NCBI GenBank assembly: GCA_002430925.1
Contig: DJDD01000095.1
Span: forward strand, 1 to 16,516
Direction: 5' to 3'
Length of the DNA stretch: 16,516 nucleotides
Source of the DNA: Flavobacteriales bacterium UBA5933
GTDB lineage: Bacteria; Bacteroidota; Bacteroidia; Flavobacteriales; Weeksellaceae
Each line of letters opens with the position of its first letter. Positions within the stretch are counted from its first letter, which is position 1. Both the position numbers and the translations under genes were made by a program. This document shows positions 1 to 7,808 of the stretch, in pieces. The notes beneath the pieces are model-generated. The model ran no database searches. It worked only from the letters and a program-made list of their open reading frames with translations, and had not been told where the DNA came from.

Positions 1-1
1 C

Positions 2-925
2 ATTTTTGGTAACTTACTTACATGTTTATCTTTTTCTTATGGAACTTTAGCTACTGCTAGATTTATTGCAGGTTTACCTCATGGTGCTTATTTTGGAGTT
101 GCTGCAATAGTAGCGAGTAAATTATCTGATGTTGGCAAACAAAGTGCAGCCGTTGCTATGGTTCTTTCTGGAATGACTGTTGCAAATTTATTAGGAATAC
201 CACTTTGTACTTTTCTTGGCGATGTTTTTTCATGGAGAATTACTTATATAGCTGTGACTATTTGGAGTTTTATTACAATTATTCTCATCAATAAATGGAT
301 TCCTATCATTCCATTAACTGTAATTACTAATTTTTCGAGTCAATTTACTTTTCTTAAAAACTGGAAACCTTGGGTGTTAATTTTAATTATCACTTTTGGT
401 AATGGAGGAATTTTTTGTTGGTTTAGCTATGTAAGTAAAGTAATGACAAACGTTGCAGGATTTAACCAAGCACATTTGGGAAATCTTATGTTTTTGGCTG
501 GGATAGGAATGTTTTTGGGTAATATTTTGAGTGGAAAAATGTCTGATCGATTTTCTCCCATCAAAGTTGTTATTTTTATACAAGCTATAGCTATTGTTGG
601 ATTAGTTTCTGTTTTTTATTTATCCCATTTACAATCCATTGCTCTTATTAGTTTATTATTGCTTACAGCTTGTTTATTTGGACTTTCTGCACCAGAACAA
701 GTTTTATTACTTAGAAATTCTGAAGGAGGACAAATGCTGGGTGCTTCTTGTGCGCAAATAGCATTTAATCTTGGGAATGCAATAGGTGCATTGGCTGGAG
801 GTATTCCAATAACAAAAGGTTTTACATACAATTATACAGCTATACCTGGAATTGTTATTTCCTCTTTAGGATTACTTTTATTATTATTTTTCTATTTTAA
901 AACACAGAAAAAATCAGTAAAATAA
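2..925 (+). CDS. MFS efflux transporter, DHA1/AraJ-like (5' end outside window)
   Basis: Major facilitator superfamily permease of the inner membrane, probably a proton-driven drug or sugar efflux pump. The frame is open from base 2, so 307 residues are visible and roughly 80-90 N-terminal residues (the first two or three helices) lie upstream; an internal ATG at 158 is not the real start. The visible N-terminal part has the arginine-led 'RFIAGLPHGAYFG' segment followed by 'GMTVANLLGIPL...SWR', which is characteristic of the AraJ-like DHA1 group around helices 4-6. A second motif A, 'GKMSDRFSP', occurs in the C-terminal half in the loop between helices 8 and 9. The chain is strongly hydrophobic and ends with a short basic tail. 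The substrate cannot be told from the sequence. No terminator is visible before the next gene. Confidence 0.85.
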   Translation: MFGNLLTCLSFSYGTLATARFIAGLPHGAYFGVAAIVASKLSDVGKQSAAVAMVLSGMTVANLLGIPLCTFLGDVFSWRITYIAVTIWSFITIILINKWIPIIPLTVITNFSSQFTFLKNWKPWVLILIITFGNGGIFCWFSYVSKVMTNVAGFNQAHLGNLMFLAGIGMFLGNILSGKMSDRFSPIKVVIFIQAIAIVGLVSVFYLSHLQSIALISLLLLTACLFGLSAPEQVLLLRNSEGGQMLGASCAQIAFNLGNAIGALAGGIPITKGFTYNYTAIPGIVISSLGLLLLLFFYFKTQKKSVK

Positions 926-944
926 ATTTTATATAACGACATTA

Positions 945-976
945 TTTGTCTTTTAGAAATAGTAATTTTACGTTTA
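945..976 (+). promoter_or_regulatory. Candidate Bacteroidota-type promoter for the nuclease gene
   Basis: TTTG at 945-948 and TACGTTTA at 969-976 are separated by 20 bases. This resembles the Bacteroidota -33/-7 pattern (TTTG, about 19 bases, TAnnTTTG), with one mismatch at the last base of the -7 box. A start about 7 bases downstream would leave a leader of about 15 nt before the ATG at 998. AT-rich DNA gives chance matches, so this is tentative. Confidence 0.35.
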
Positions 977-997
977 TAGAATTTTACGAATATATTT

Positions 998-3685
998 ATG
1001 GCTCAATTCATACAAAGTGTCGTGAAAGATTTGTTAGATAATAAAACAAACTTTCTGAATACAACTTTAATACTTCCTGGAAAACGTCCGATGTTATTTT
1101 TTAAAGAAGAATTTCAGCGACAAGCAAAAAATATACTTTTACCAGAAATGAGAAGTATTGAAGAATTGATGAGTGAACTTTCTGGTTTAGAAATAATTTC
1201 TGGAATTAACCTTTGGTTCAAAGCTTATCAAGCGTATAAAAAAGTTGTAGAAAAAGCTGATACTTTTGAAGAATTTATAAAATGGGGTCCAACTATTTTA
1301 AAAGATTTTGATGATATTGATGCTTCTTTGCAGCCAGCAGATAAAATCTTGGATTATTTAGTTTCTGTCGAACGTATTAGTAAATGGGGAGAAGGAAAAA
1401 TTGAAATCGGGAAAAATGAAGTGATTCAAAATCATCTTACATTTTGGGGAATCGTTTCTAAAATGTATTTTCAATTACAACAAGATTTAATTGCTGCTAG
1501 AGAAGGTTATGCAGGAATGGTTTTTCGTATTGCAAGTGAAAAAGCTGATGAAATTATAGAAAATAACACTAAAAAGTATGTTTTTGCTGGTTTCAATGCT
1601 CTAACAAAGGCTGAACAAGGATTAATTTTTAGATTAGAAAAAGAAAATTTAGCTACTTTGTATTGGGATGCTGATAAATATTATTATAATAATCCTAACC
1701 AAGAAGCTGGTTCTTTTTTAAGACAGTATAAAGATAAAATAAAACCAATTAATTGGGTTGTTGATGAGTTTTCTAAACCTAAAAATTTAAAAACTATTGG
1801 TGTTGCAAAACAAGTTGGACAAGCGAAATATGTTGCCGATATTATTCGAAATTTATCTGAAGAAGAAATAAAAAATACAGCCTTAATTTTAGCTGATGAA
1901 TCTATATTACCAGCCATTTTAAATTCTTTACCAGAAAATATTACTCATCTTAATATTTCTATGGGAATCCCTTTACGTTCTATTCCATTGGCACAGTTTT
2001 TTAAATCTATTTTTGAACTGCAAATGAATCGTGAAAAATTAGGGAAAGGTTCATTATTTTACTTTAAGAATATTCTACAGATTTTGGAAAATAAAACTTT
2101 ATCTGAATATAGTTCTGATGAAAGTAGAACTCTGGCTTATGATATTAGAAAACAAAATAGAATTTTTAATTCTGAAAATTTTATACAAAGTTCTTTAGGA
2201 GATTCTATTTTCAAATCTTTATTTCATATTCCAAAATCGATTACAGAATTTATTCATCATCTTAAAAATTGGACTGATGCATTACTACATCATCCAAAAA
2301 TGAATGATTTATTAATGAAAGAATATTTATTCTTCTTTAAAAAAGTATTCAATCAGCTGCATGAAAATTTACTGGTTATTGATGATATAAAAGATTACCG
2401 AACTCTATTTTTATTATACAACAAAATTGTTACGTCAGAAACTGTTGCTTTTATTGGAGAGCCATTAAAAGGATTACAATTAATGGGATTGTTGGAAACT
2501 CGTTTATTGAATTTCGAAAATATAATCATGACTTCTGTAAATGATGAAATATTACCTCTTGGCCGACAAAACAATACCTTCATTCCTTACGACATTCGTA
2601 AACAAATGAAGTTGAATACTTTTACTGAAAATGATTCTATATATGCTTATCACTTCTATCGATTAATACAACGTGCAAAAAATGCATATTTTGTTTACGA
2701 TACAGAAGCTGACGGAATGAGTTCTGGTGAGAAATCAAGATTTCTTGCTCAAATAAAATTTGAAAGTAATCATACAGTTGAAGAAATTTTTGCTGCTCCA
2801 GACTTTAAATCAGAACCTTTAAGAGAAATTGTTATAGAGAAAACGGAGGAAACAATGCACAAGTTATGGAATTGGGCAAACGATGGAATTTCTCCTTCAT
2901 CTTTATCAACTTATTTAAGAAATCAACTTGATTTCTACGAACAACGAATTTTTAGAATTGATGAAGTTGAAGAAGCTGAAGAAACCGTTAGTGCAAGAAC
3001 ATTAGGAAACATTGTTCATGCTACTTTAGAGGAACTGTACACTCCTATTCTTCATCGTATTTTACACGAAAACGATTTTAAAGCAATAGAAAAACTGAAG
3101 GAAAGTACTTTACAAAAACATTTTACAAATGAATATAAAGATGGTCATTTGGATAAAGGTCCAAATTATTTGATTTATAAAATTGCAGAAAAAATTGTTG
3201 ATGGTGTTTTAAGTAAAGATTTAAAAACTGCAAAAGAAAATGAATTTATCATTCAGTCTTTAGAAATTAAAAATAAAATTGATTTCACCTTGACAAATGG
3301 TAAAACTGTAAAATTAAGTGGTGTAATTGACCGTATAGATTCTGTAAACAACCAAATAAGAATCATTGATTATAAAACTGGGTACGCAGATGACATAATA
3401 GTTAAAACTGAAGAAATTGAATCAGTATATCAAAAAGAAAATAAAGCAAAACAATTGCAATTAATTTTTTATGCTCATCTTTTTTATGCAGACAAAGCAA
3501 ATTTGAATAAGGATATTGAACTATGCATCTTCCCTATAAAATTCCCTAAAAAAGATTTGATAAGATTAAAAGTAGATAAAAGTTCTGTCATTGATTCTTC
3601 GATTGTAGAAAATTCTAAAGAAGCTATGAGTACTTTAATTGAAGAAATTCTAAATCCTGATATTCCATTTAAGCAAAATAATTAA
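998..3685 (+). CDS. PD-(D/E)XK nuclease family protein, AddB-like
   Basis: A large (895 aa) soluble protein resembling the AddB/RexB-type subunit of bacterial double-strand-break processing nucleases, which work with a UvrD/AddA-type helicase. The C-terminal RecB-like nuclease domain (about 640-890) shows the expected order: 'LGNIVHATLEELY' with His674, 'SGVIDRID' with Asp778, and 'IIDYKTG' with Asp791 and Lys793, the metal-binding and catalytic residues of the fold. The N-terminal region starts with 'LILPGKRPMLFFKEEF', the position of the inactivated helicase-like domain, but it has no Walker A lysine/threonine loop. The single cysteine (in 'ELCIFPIKF') rules out the four-Cys iron-sulfur cluster that staples the nuclease domain in classical AddB. 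The helicase partner is not in this window. ATG at 998 is the first in-frame start and leaves 72 bp to the transporter. Family call firm, exact role inferred. Confidence 0.85.
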   Translation: MAQFIQSVVKDLLDNKTNFLNTTLILPGKRPMLFFKEEFQRQAKNILLPEMRSIEELMSELSGLEIISGINLWFKAYQAYKKVVEKADTFEEFIKWGPTILKDFDDIDASLQPADKILDYLVSVERISKWGEGKIEIGKNEVIQNHLTFWGIVSKMYFQLQQDLIAAREGYAGMVFRIASEKADEIIENNTKKYVFAGFNALTKAEQGLIFRLEKENLATLYWDADKYYYNNPNQEAGSFLRQYKDKIKPINWVVDEFSKPKNLKTIGVAKQVGQAKYVADIIRNLSEEEIKNTALILADESILPAILNSLPENITHLNISMGIPLRSIPLAQFFKSIFELQMNREKLGKGSLFYFKNILQILENKTLSEYSSDESRTLAYDIRKQNRIFNSENFIQSSLGDSIFKSLFHIPKSITEFIHHLKNWTDALLHHPKMNDLLMKEYLFFFKKVFNQLHENLLVIDDIKDYRTLFLLYNKIVTSETVAFIGEPLKGLQLMGLLETRLLNFENIIMTSVNDEILPLGRQNNTFIPYDIRKQMKLNTFTENDSIYAYHFYRLIQRAKNAYFVYDTEADGMSSGEKSRFLAQIKFESNHTVEEIFAAPDFKSEPLREIVIEKTEETMHKLWNWANDGISPSSLSTYLRNQLDFYEQRIFRIDEVEEAEETVSARTLGNIVHATLEELYTPILHRILHENDFKAIEKLKESTLQKHFTNEYKDGHLDKGPNYLIYKIAEKIVDGVLSKDLKTAKENEFIIQSLEIKNKIDFTLTNGKTVKLSGVIDRIDSVNNQIRIIDYKTGYADDIIVKTEEIESVYQKENKAKQLQLIFYAHLFYADKANLNKDIELCIFPIKFPKKDLIRLKVDKSSVIDSSIVENSKEAMSTLIEEILNPDIPFKQNN

Positions 3686-3792
3686 CAATTGTACACCAAT
3701 AAAATATTTTTTATTTAATTTAATATCAAATATTTATATATTTCACAACGTATAAACTTTTCAATAATCTTAATATTTTATTAAAAAAATAG

Positions 3793-3800
3793 TAGTTTTG
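3793..3800 (+). promoter_or_regulatory. Candidate -7 box for the symporter gene
   Basis: TAGTTTTG is a full match to the Bacteroidota -7 consensus TAnnTTTG and ends 21 bases before the ATG at 3822. No convincing TTTG -33 box is seen at the right distance, so the promoter is only half supported. Confidence 0.35.
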
Positions 3801-3821
3801 GAAAAAGTATAAATTCATATA

Positions 3822-5081
3822 ATGAAAAACAATAAACTATTTATAGCCATAATCATTGCCTTAATTCTGGGAGTTATTTTGGGAGGAATTGTGCATTATA
3901 ATGCATCAGCAGAAACTGTTAAAACATTTTCTACCAACATCAAACTTCTTGGAACTATTTTTATTCGTTTAATACAAATGATTATTGCTCCATTAGTTTT
4001 CTCAACATTAGTAGTGGGTATTGCAAAAATGGGTGATATGAAAATGGTTGGTCGCGTTGGTGGTCGTGCATTAGGTTGGTTTATTACAGCATCTCTTTGT
4101 TCATTAATCATTGGTTGTATTGTAATTAACATCATGAAACCAGGAGAAGGTTTAACAATTCAAATGGATACAAGTAATGCTCAAGATTTATTAAATGCCC
4201 AATCATCACTTACATTAGAACATTTTGTTACACATATGATTCCTAAATCTGTTTTTGAATCATTTGCTACAAATGAAATTTTACAAATTGTAGTTTTCTC
4301 AATTTTCTTTGGTATAGCATTAGCTGCTTATGGAAAAGAGGGAGAAATTGTTACAAAAGCATTAGACAAAATTTCTCATGTTGTTCTTATAATGGTAGGA
4401 TATATTATGTGGACTGCTCCATTAGGTGTTTTAGGTGCTATTGCAGCTGCTATTGCAACTTATGGATTTGGTATTTTCTTATTGTATGTAAAATATATTA
4501 TTGCATTTGTTATCGGTATAGCAATCTTATGGATTGTACTTTGTTTTGTAGGATATTTGATTATTGGACGACGTTTGTTCGATTTATTAAGACACATCAA
4601 AGAGCCATTATTAATTGCATTTTCTACAACTTCATCAGAAGCGGTATTTCCAAAATTAGTTGAAGAATTAGAAAAATTTGGAGCTCAGAAAAAAATAATC
4701 ACATTCACATTACCTCTTGGTTATTCATTCAACTTAGACGGATCTATGATGTACATGACGTTTGCATCTCTATTCATTGCTCAAGTTTATGGTATACATA
4801 TGCCAATAGAAAAACAAGTATTAATGTTATTAGTTCTTATGCTAACTTCTAAAGGTGTTGCAGGTGTTCCAAGAGCGTCATTAATTGTTGTTGTTGCAAC
4901 TTGTTCTATGTTTGGTATTCCACCAGAAGGTATTGCATTAATTTTACCAATCGATCATTTTTGTGATATGGCAAGATCTATGACAAATGTTTTAGGTAAT
5001 GCACTTTCTACAGTTGCTGTAGACAAATGGGAAGGTCATGTTGCTGTAGAACAAACATTCACAGATGATAATCAAGCATAA
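3822..5081 (+). CDS. Dicarboxylate/amino acid:cation symporter (DAACS/SLC1 family)
   Basis: Secondary transporter of the inner membrane that moves acidic substrates (glutamate/aspartate or C4-dicarboxylates) together with Na+ or H+. At 419 aa it has the usual family length. The core of the transport domain is complete: the HP1 hairpin 'FSTTSSEAVFP' (267-277), the helix-7 cation motif 'GYSFNLDGS' (300-308; the NMDGT equivalent with Asn304 and Asp306), the HP2 hairpin 'SKGVAGVP' (343-350), and helix 8 'DHFCDMARSMTNVLGN' (378-393). Asp382, Arg385 and Asn389 occupy the positions of GltPh Asp394, Arg397 and Asn401; the Arg indicates an acidic substrate rather than a neutral amino acid. The Ser at 386 replaces the more common Thr. 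The gene stands alone and is followed 22 bp later by a strong terminator, so it is probably monocistronic. It cannot be assigned to gltP, gltT or dctA by sequence reading alone. Confidence 0.92.
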   Translation: MKNNKLFIAIIIALILGVILGGIVHYNASAETVKTFSTNIKLLGTIFIRLIQMIIAPLVFSTLVVGIAKMGDMKMVGRVGGRALGWFITASLCSLIIGCIVINIMKPGEGLTIQMDTSNAQDLLNAQSSLTLEHFVTHMIPKSVFESFATNEILQIVVFSIFFGIALAAYGKEGEIVTKALDKISHVVLIMVGYIMWTAPLGVLGAIAAAIATYGFGIFLLYVKYIIAFVIGIAILWIVLCFVGYLIIGRRLFDLLRHIKEPLLIAFSTTSSEAVFPKLVEELEKFGAQKKIITFTLPLGYSFNLDGSMMYMTFASLFIAQVYGIHMPIEKQVLMLLVLMLTSKGVAGVPRASLIVVVATCSMFGIPPEGIALILPIDHFCDMARSMTNVLGNALSTVAVDKWEGHVAVEQTFTDDNQA

Positions 5082-5102
5082 ATGCTTAAAATAAATTATA
5101 TT

Positions 5103-5133
5103 AAAAAAGCTCCTATTTTAGGAGCTTTTTTTT
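5103..5133 (+). terminator. Rho-independent terminator of the symporter gene
   Basis: An 11-bp perfect inverted repeat, AAAAAAGCTCC (5103-5113) and GGAGCTTTTTT (5121-5131), flanks a 7-base loop and runs into a T tract. The A tract upstream means it may also work on the minus strand, but no minus-strand gene lies above it. Confidence 0.9.
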
Positions 5134-5179
5134 ATGTGTACGCTTCAAAATCAACTTAAATTTTAATATACTTTTTGGG

Positions 5180-5283
5180 GCAATCCCTTCGGGCCGGGCT
5201 TTATGTTACAATCTTTTACAAAATGATAGCTGAGCGGAACCGAAGTCTGTTTGTAAAAGGATTTCCACTTCAATCCCTATTGC
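5180..5283 (+). repeat. Structured intergenic element, copy 1 (three-way-junction fold)
   Basis: A GC-rich island in AT-rich DNA that shares blocks and fold with 14406-14513. Paired segments: outer stem GCAAT (5180-5184) with ATTGC (5279-5283); small hairpin CCC-TTC-GGG (5185-5193); stem GGG (5196-5198) with CCC (5275-5277); distal arm TTTTACAAA (5214-5222) with TTTGTAAAA (5250-5258) closing a 27-nt loop. Between the last two stems are conserved, largely unpaired strands CTTTATGTTACAATC (5199-5213) and GGATTTCCACTTCAAT (5259-5274). The fold is intergenic, about 46 bp after a terminator. I cannot name the family. It may be a REP/MITE-like mobile hairpin or a small structured RNA; no transposase lies nearby. 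Confidence 0.7.
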
Positions 5284-5418
5284 GAATTACGAAATAAGAA
5301 TTTAGAAACTAGAAATAATGAATTCTGAGTCTTACGTAATATATTTAATTACTATAATTAAAAACTAATTTCTAGTAGTGAGTTTTGAGTTCTAAGTAGT
5401 AAGTTTATTACTATAAAA

Positions 5419-5438
5419 GATATAGCAAAATCTATATC
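5419..5438. repeat. 7-bp perfect palindrome
   Basis: GATATAG (5419-5425) and CTATATC (5432-5438) are separated by 6 bases. It lies 131 bp upstream of the orphan gene at 5569 and could be an operator, but AT-rich palindromes of this size also arise by chance. Confidence 0.3.
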
Positions 5439-5525
5439 ATTGTAGAGTTGTTATAAAAGTAAAAATCACTTTATGCTTGATTAACATTATTTCTAATACA
5501 TAGTTTATTTTTAAAAAAAATATAT

Positions 5526-5533
5526 TATTTTTG
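5526..5533 (+). promoter_or_regulatory. Candidate -7 box for the orphan membrane protein gene
   Basis: TATTTTTG matches TAnnTTTG and sits 35 bases upstream of the ATG at 5569. No clear TTTG lies at the -33 position, so support is weak. Confidence 0.3.
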
Positions 5534-5568
5534 AAAACTTAAATTACTCAATACTAAACCCTTATTTT

Positions 5569-6396
5569 ATGAATAACAATTCAAATAATACTGAATTGAA
5601 AGAAAATATCTCTTCAATAAATTCTGATAATTTAGAAAAAAATAACATTTTTCCAATGAAGAACAAGAAAAAAACAATTATTGTATCAATTGTTATAATC
5701 CTATTTATATCTATTGGAGGTATATTATACTTGATAAATAGTCAAAAAAATAATAATGATCAATATGAATATGATAAAGATGAATCATATCCTGTTTATA
5801 TTCATGAAAATGGCAAAAGCTATACTATTGACCAAATGCTATATAATAAATTTTTCACTATTGATGAGTATAAAAATTTACCTCCAAATTATCAATATTC
5901 AATATTAAATTATCTTGGTAATAATTACAGAGATGAAGATAATTATTATTTTGTTTCTCGTATTCCAAGTAGAGCTAAAACTATTTATTGTTATGGAAAT
6001 TTTACAAATAAAAATAAAAATAGTCAAAAAGATTTAGCATTTATTGCTGAATTTTCTGATTATAAATCTTCTAAACTGATTATTACTAATACAAATGGAG
6101 ATTTATTATTCACAAAAGAATACTATAGTTTACCTATAATTAATAGCTTTAAGAAGGGGGCAAAAATATATATGGGAGCAAAAAAATTAGTACCATCTAA
6201 TTGTGATGGTATAATTTTACAAGAGCCTGATGAAAAATATGCAATAGTTTTTGATAATAAAACAAAACAATTTATTCAATATCATCAATATACATCAGAA
6301 GAAATTGAAGAACAAGATCATTATTATGATAACGATGAAGAATATGAAAATAATAACGATTCTATAGATTTAGAAAATCTAGAAAAATTCAATTAA
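5569..6396 (+). CDS. Hypothetical single-pass membrane protein, Asn/acid-rich
   Basis: I do not recognise a family. The 275-aa product has a polar Asn-rich N-terminus (1-30), a lysine cluster (31-35), one transmembrane helix (about 36-57), and an extracytoplasmic part rich in Tyr, Asn, Asp and Lys. It ends in a strongly acidic tail (about 243-275, many Glu and Asp). There is no lipobox and no type 9 secretion sorting signal. With the positive charges before the helix, the bulk should face the periplasm. The middle (about 130-230: 'RAKTIYCYGNFTNKNKN...DLAFIAEFSD', 'YAIVFDNKTKQFIQY') alternates short hydrophobic and polar segments and looks like a beta-rich fold, but I cannot assign it. A second Met at residue 30 could be the real start and would remove the Asn-rich leader. 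Base composition is more AT-rich than the neighbours. It stands alone between a repeat-bearing intergenic region and a convergent gene, which suggests accessory DNA. Confidence 0.7.
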   Translation: MNNNSNNTELKENISSINSDNLEKNNIFPMKNKKKTIIVSIVIILFISIGGILYLINSQKNNNDQYEYDKDESYPVYIHENGKSYTIDQMLYNKFFTIDEYKNLPPNYQYSILNYLGNNYRDEDNYYFVSRIPSRAKTIYCYGNFTNKNKNSQKDLAFIAEFSDYKSSKLIITNTNGDLLFTKEYYSLPIINSFKKGAKIYMGAKKLVPSNCDGIILQEPDEKYAIVFDNKTKQFIQYHQYTSEEIEEQDHYYDNDEEYENNNDSIDLENLEKFN

Positions 6397-6400
6397 ATAA

Positions 6401-6446
6401 ATTATAGAGCCAAAATGTAATTAATAATAGATTTTGGCTCTATAAT
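6401..6446. terminator. Bidirectional terminator between convergent genes
   Basis: A perfect 16-bp inverted repeat (ATTATAGAGCCAAAAT at 6401-6416 and its reverse complement at 6431-6446) has a 14-base loop and is followed by a T tract on the plus strand (6447-6451). It lies between the stop codons of the orphan gene (6396) and the phosphoesterase (6453) and can serve both. Confidence 0.85.
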
Positions 6447-6452
6447 TTTTTA

Positions 6453-7688
6453 TTAACTATTCTGTAATTCTATCAATGTTATTTCTGGCCAAACTCCTAC
6501 TCTACCAGGAAAAAAATGATAACCGAAACCTCTATTTACATTAATTATTTTTCCTTGGTAATTATAAAATCCTGCCCATTGCGGATATATATATTCAGCT
6601 GGGCTCCATTTTAATCCAATTTTAGGAACTTCTATTCCAAATTGCATTCCGTGTGTATGCCCAGATAATGTTAAATCATAATGTTTAGGATCAGATTTTA
6701 CTATTTCATTCCAGTGAGATGGATCATGAGACATCAAAACTTTAAAATCTGAAAAATTAACTCCTTCAGAAGCAACTTTTAAATCTCCTAATTTTTTAAA
6801 GCGTGTTCCCCAATTTTGTACGCCTACTAAAGCGATTTTTTCTCCATTTTTATGAATAAATCTATTTTCATTTAACAATAATTCCATTCCTATTTTTGGA
6901 AAGATTGCTTTTATTTTTTCAAAATTTTCTTGTTTATCTTTTTCTGATTTCCAATCAGTATATTCTCCATAATCATGATTACCAAGAACTGCATAATTAC
7001 CATAAGGAGCTTGTTTAATCTTAGAAAAAACTTCTATCCATTTATCCATTTCCCAATGAAAATTATTAACAATATCACCTGTAAATAGAAATATATCAAA
7101 ATCTTGTTGATTAATAAGATCAATTGCATATTCAATTTTCTCTCTATTATCTAAACTTCCGGAATGTATATCAGAAATTTGGAGGATTTTAAATCCATTA
7201 AATGATTTTGGCAAACGATCATAAGCCAATTTTTTTCTGATAACTTTAAAATTATATTTCCCTTGAATCATTCCATACAATAAACTGAAAAAAGGAATTG
7301 CAGCAATAGATAAACCAGAAATCATAATAAATTTTCTTCGAGATGGAAGATAACTATCTGTTTGTTTATTTTTATTATTTATGATTCGATTTACAATCCA
7401 TCCTAAACCACGAACAACATCTTGAAAAAAGTAGATAATTACTAAAAATAATCGTGGAAGACCAAACAATAAAAACAAACCTGTTGCTAACATGGTTGTT
7501 TGAGTTTGACCAATTGAACGATCAAAAAAGATTAGATTATACCCAAAATTAGCTAATACTATAGCCCAAATAAATATATTGCTAAATAAAATAAATTTGC
7601 TTTTTATAAATTTTTTAAAATTGAAATAAAGATAAATTTCAAGTAAACTGAAAACAATTATTAAGGTAATAACAGCGTTTGTAAACAT
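6453..7688 (-). CDS. Membrane-anchored metallophosphoesterase (YkuE/COG1408-like)
   Basis: A two-metal phosphoesterase on a membrane anchor, 411 aa. All calcineurin-fold motifs are present: 'ISDIH' (Asp173, His175), 'FTGDI' (Asp205), 'LGNHDYG' (Asn237, His238), His321 in 'MSHDP', and 'SGHTHG' (His344, His346). The N-terminus has about three hydrophobic helices (5-24, 33-53, 66-90). Then comes 'PSRRKFIMISGLS' (115-127), which resembles a Tat twin-arginine motif, and a further helix (about 120-139) leading into the catalytic domain. Relatives act on cell-envelope or lipid-linked phosphates (for example UDP-diacylglucosamine in LpxH/LpxG-type enzymes), but the substrate here is unknown. The gene is convergent with the orphan gene at 5569 and divergent from the COG0523 gene, with 152 bp between the two start codons. 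Confidence 0.88.
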   Translation of the reverse strand: MFTNAVITLIIVFSLLEIYLYFNFKKFIKSKFILFSNIFIWAIVLANFGYNLIFFDRSIGQTQTTMLATGLFLLFGLPRLFLVIIYFFQDVVRGLGWIVNRIINNKNKQTDSYLPSRRKFIMISGLSIAAIPFFSLLYGMIQGKYNFKVIRKKLAYDRLPKSFNGFKILQISDIHSGSLDNREKIEYAIDLINQQDFDIFLFTGDIVNNFHWEMDKWIEVFSKIKQAPYGNYAVLGNHDYGEYTDWKSEKDKQENFEKIKAIFPKIGMELLLNENRFIHKNGEKIALVGVQNWGTRFKKLGDLKVASEGVNFSDFKVLMSHDPSHWNEIVKSDPKHYDLTLSGHTHGMQFGIEVPKIGLKWSPAEYIYPQWAGFYNYQGKIINVNRGFGYHFFPGRVGVWPEITLIELQNS

Positions 7689-7705
7689 TTTTGATTGATT
7701 TTAAA

Positions 7706-7713
7706 CAAAAATA
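7706..7713 (-). promoter_or_regulatory. Candidate -7 box for the metallophosphoesterase gene
   Basis: Read on the minus strand this is TATTTTTG, a match to TAnnTTTG, 17 bases before the ATG at 7688. The leader would be about 10 nt. The -33 region has no clean TTTG at the usual spacing. Confidence 0.3.
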
Positions 7714-7717
7714 TAAC

Positions 7718-7750
7718 AATTTCAAACACTTGTTTAAACTTATTGAAATT
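7718..7750. repeat. Nested palindrome in the divergent promoter region
   Basis: AATTTCAA (7718-7725) is the perfect reverse complement of TTGAAATT (7743-7750). Inside it, AAACA (7724-7728) pairs with TGTTT (7731-7735) around two bases. It lies between the two divergent genes and could be an operator acting on either. Regulation of COG0523 genes by Zur-type repressors is known in other bacteria, but I see no recognised Zur box and do not claim one. Confidence 0.35.
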
Positions 7751-7808
7751 ATTAACAGATTATTGTAAAATAAATAATAGACAAATAATTTCATGCATTA
7801 TAAAATTG

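Larger units (their letters stand above)
5134..5568. other. 435-bp gene-free stretch with structured and AT-rich repeats
   Basis: No credible reading frame occurs here. It holds the GC-rich structured element at 5180-5283, then AT-rich DNA with short imperfect direct and inverted repeats (5284-5410: ATTACG/CGTAAT at 5286/5335; ACTAGAAAT at 5308 against ATTTCTAGT at 5368; variants of GAGTTYTRAGTAGT at 5381-5404). A perfect 7-bp palindrome follows at 5419-5438, and a possible promoter box lies near 5526. Confidence 0.7.

Noticed and set aside
3686..3780. AT-rich palindromes such as AAATAT/ATATTT near 3729
   Set aside because: At this base composition such short A/T-only palindromes are expected, and none has a GC stem with a T tract, so no terminator is called for the nuclease gene.
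4409..4663. 84-aa Cys/Tyr-rich frame inside the symporter gene
   Set aside because: It lies wholly inside a strongly conserved gene in another frame; its odd composition is the shifted reading of hydrophobic codons.
5185..5193. cUUCGg tetraloop in element copy 1
   Set aside because: Copy 2 (TGC-TTC-GCA) cannot form it; a TTC triloop with a 3-bp stem fits both copies.
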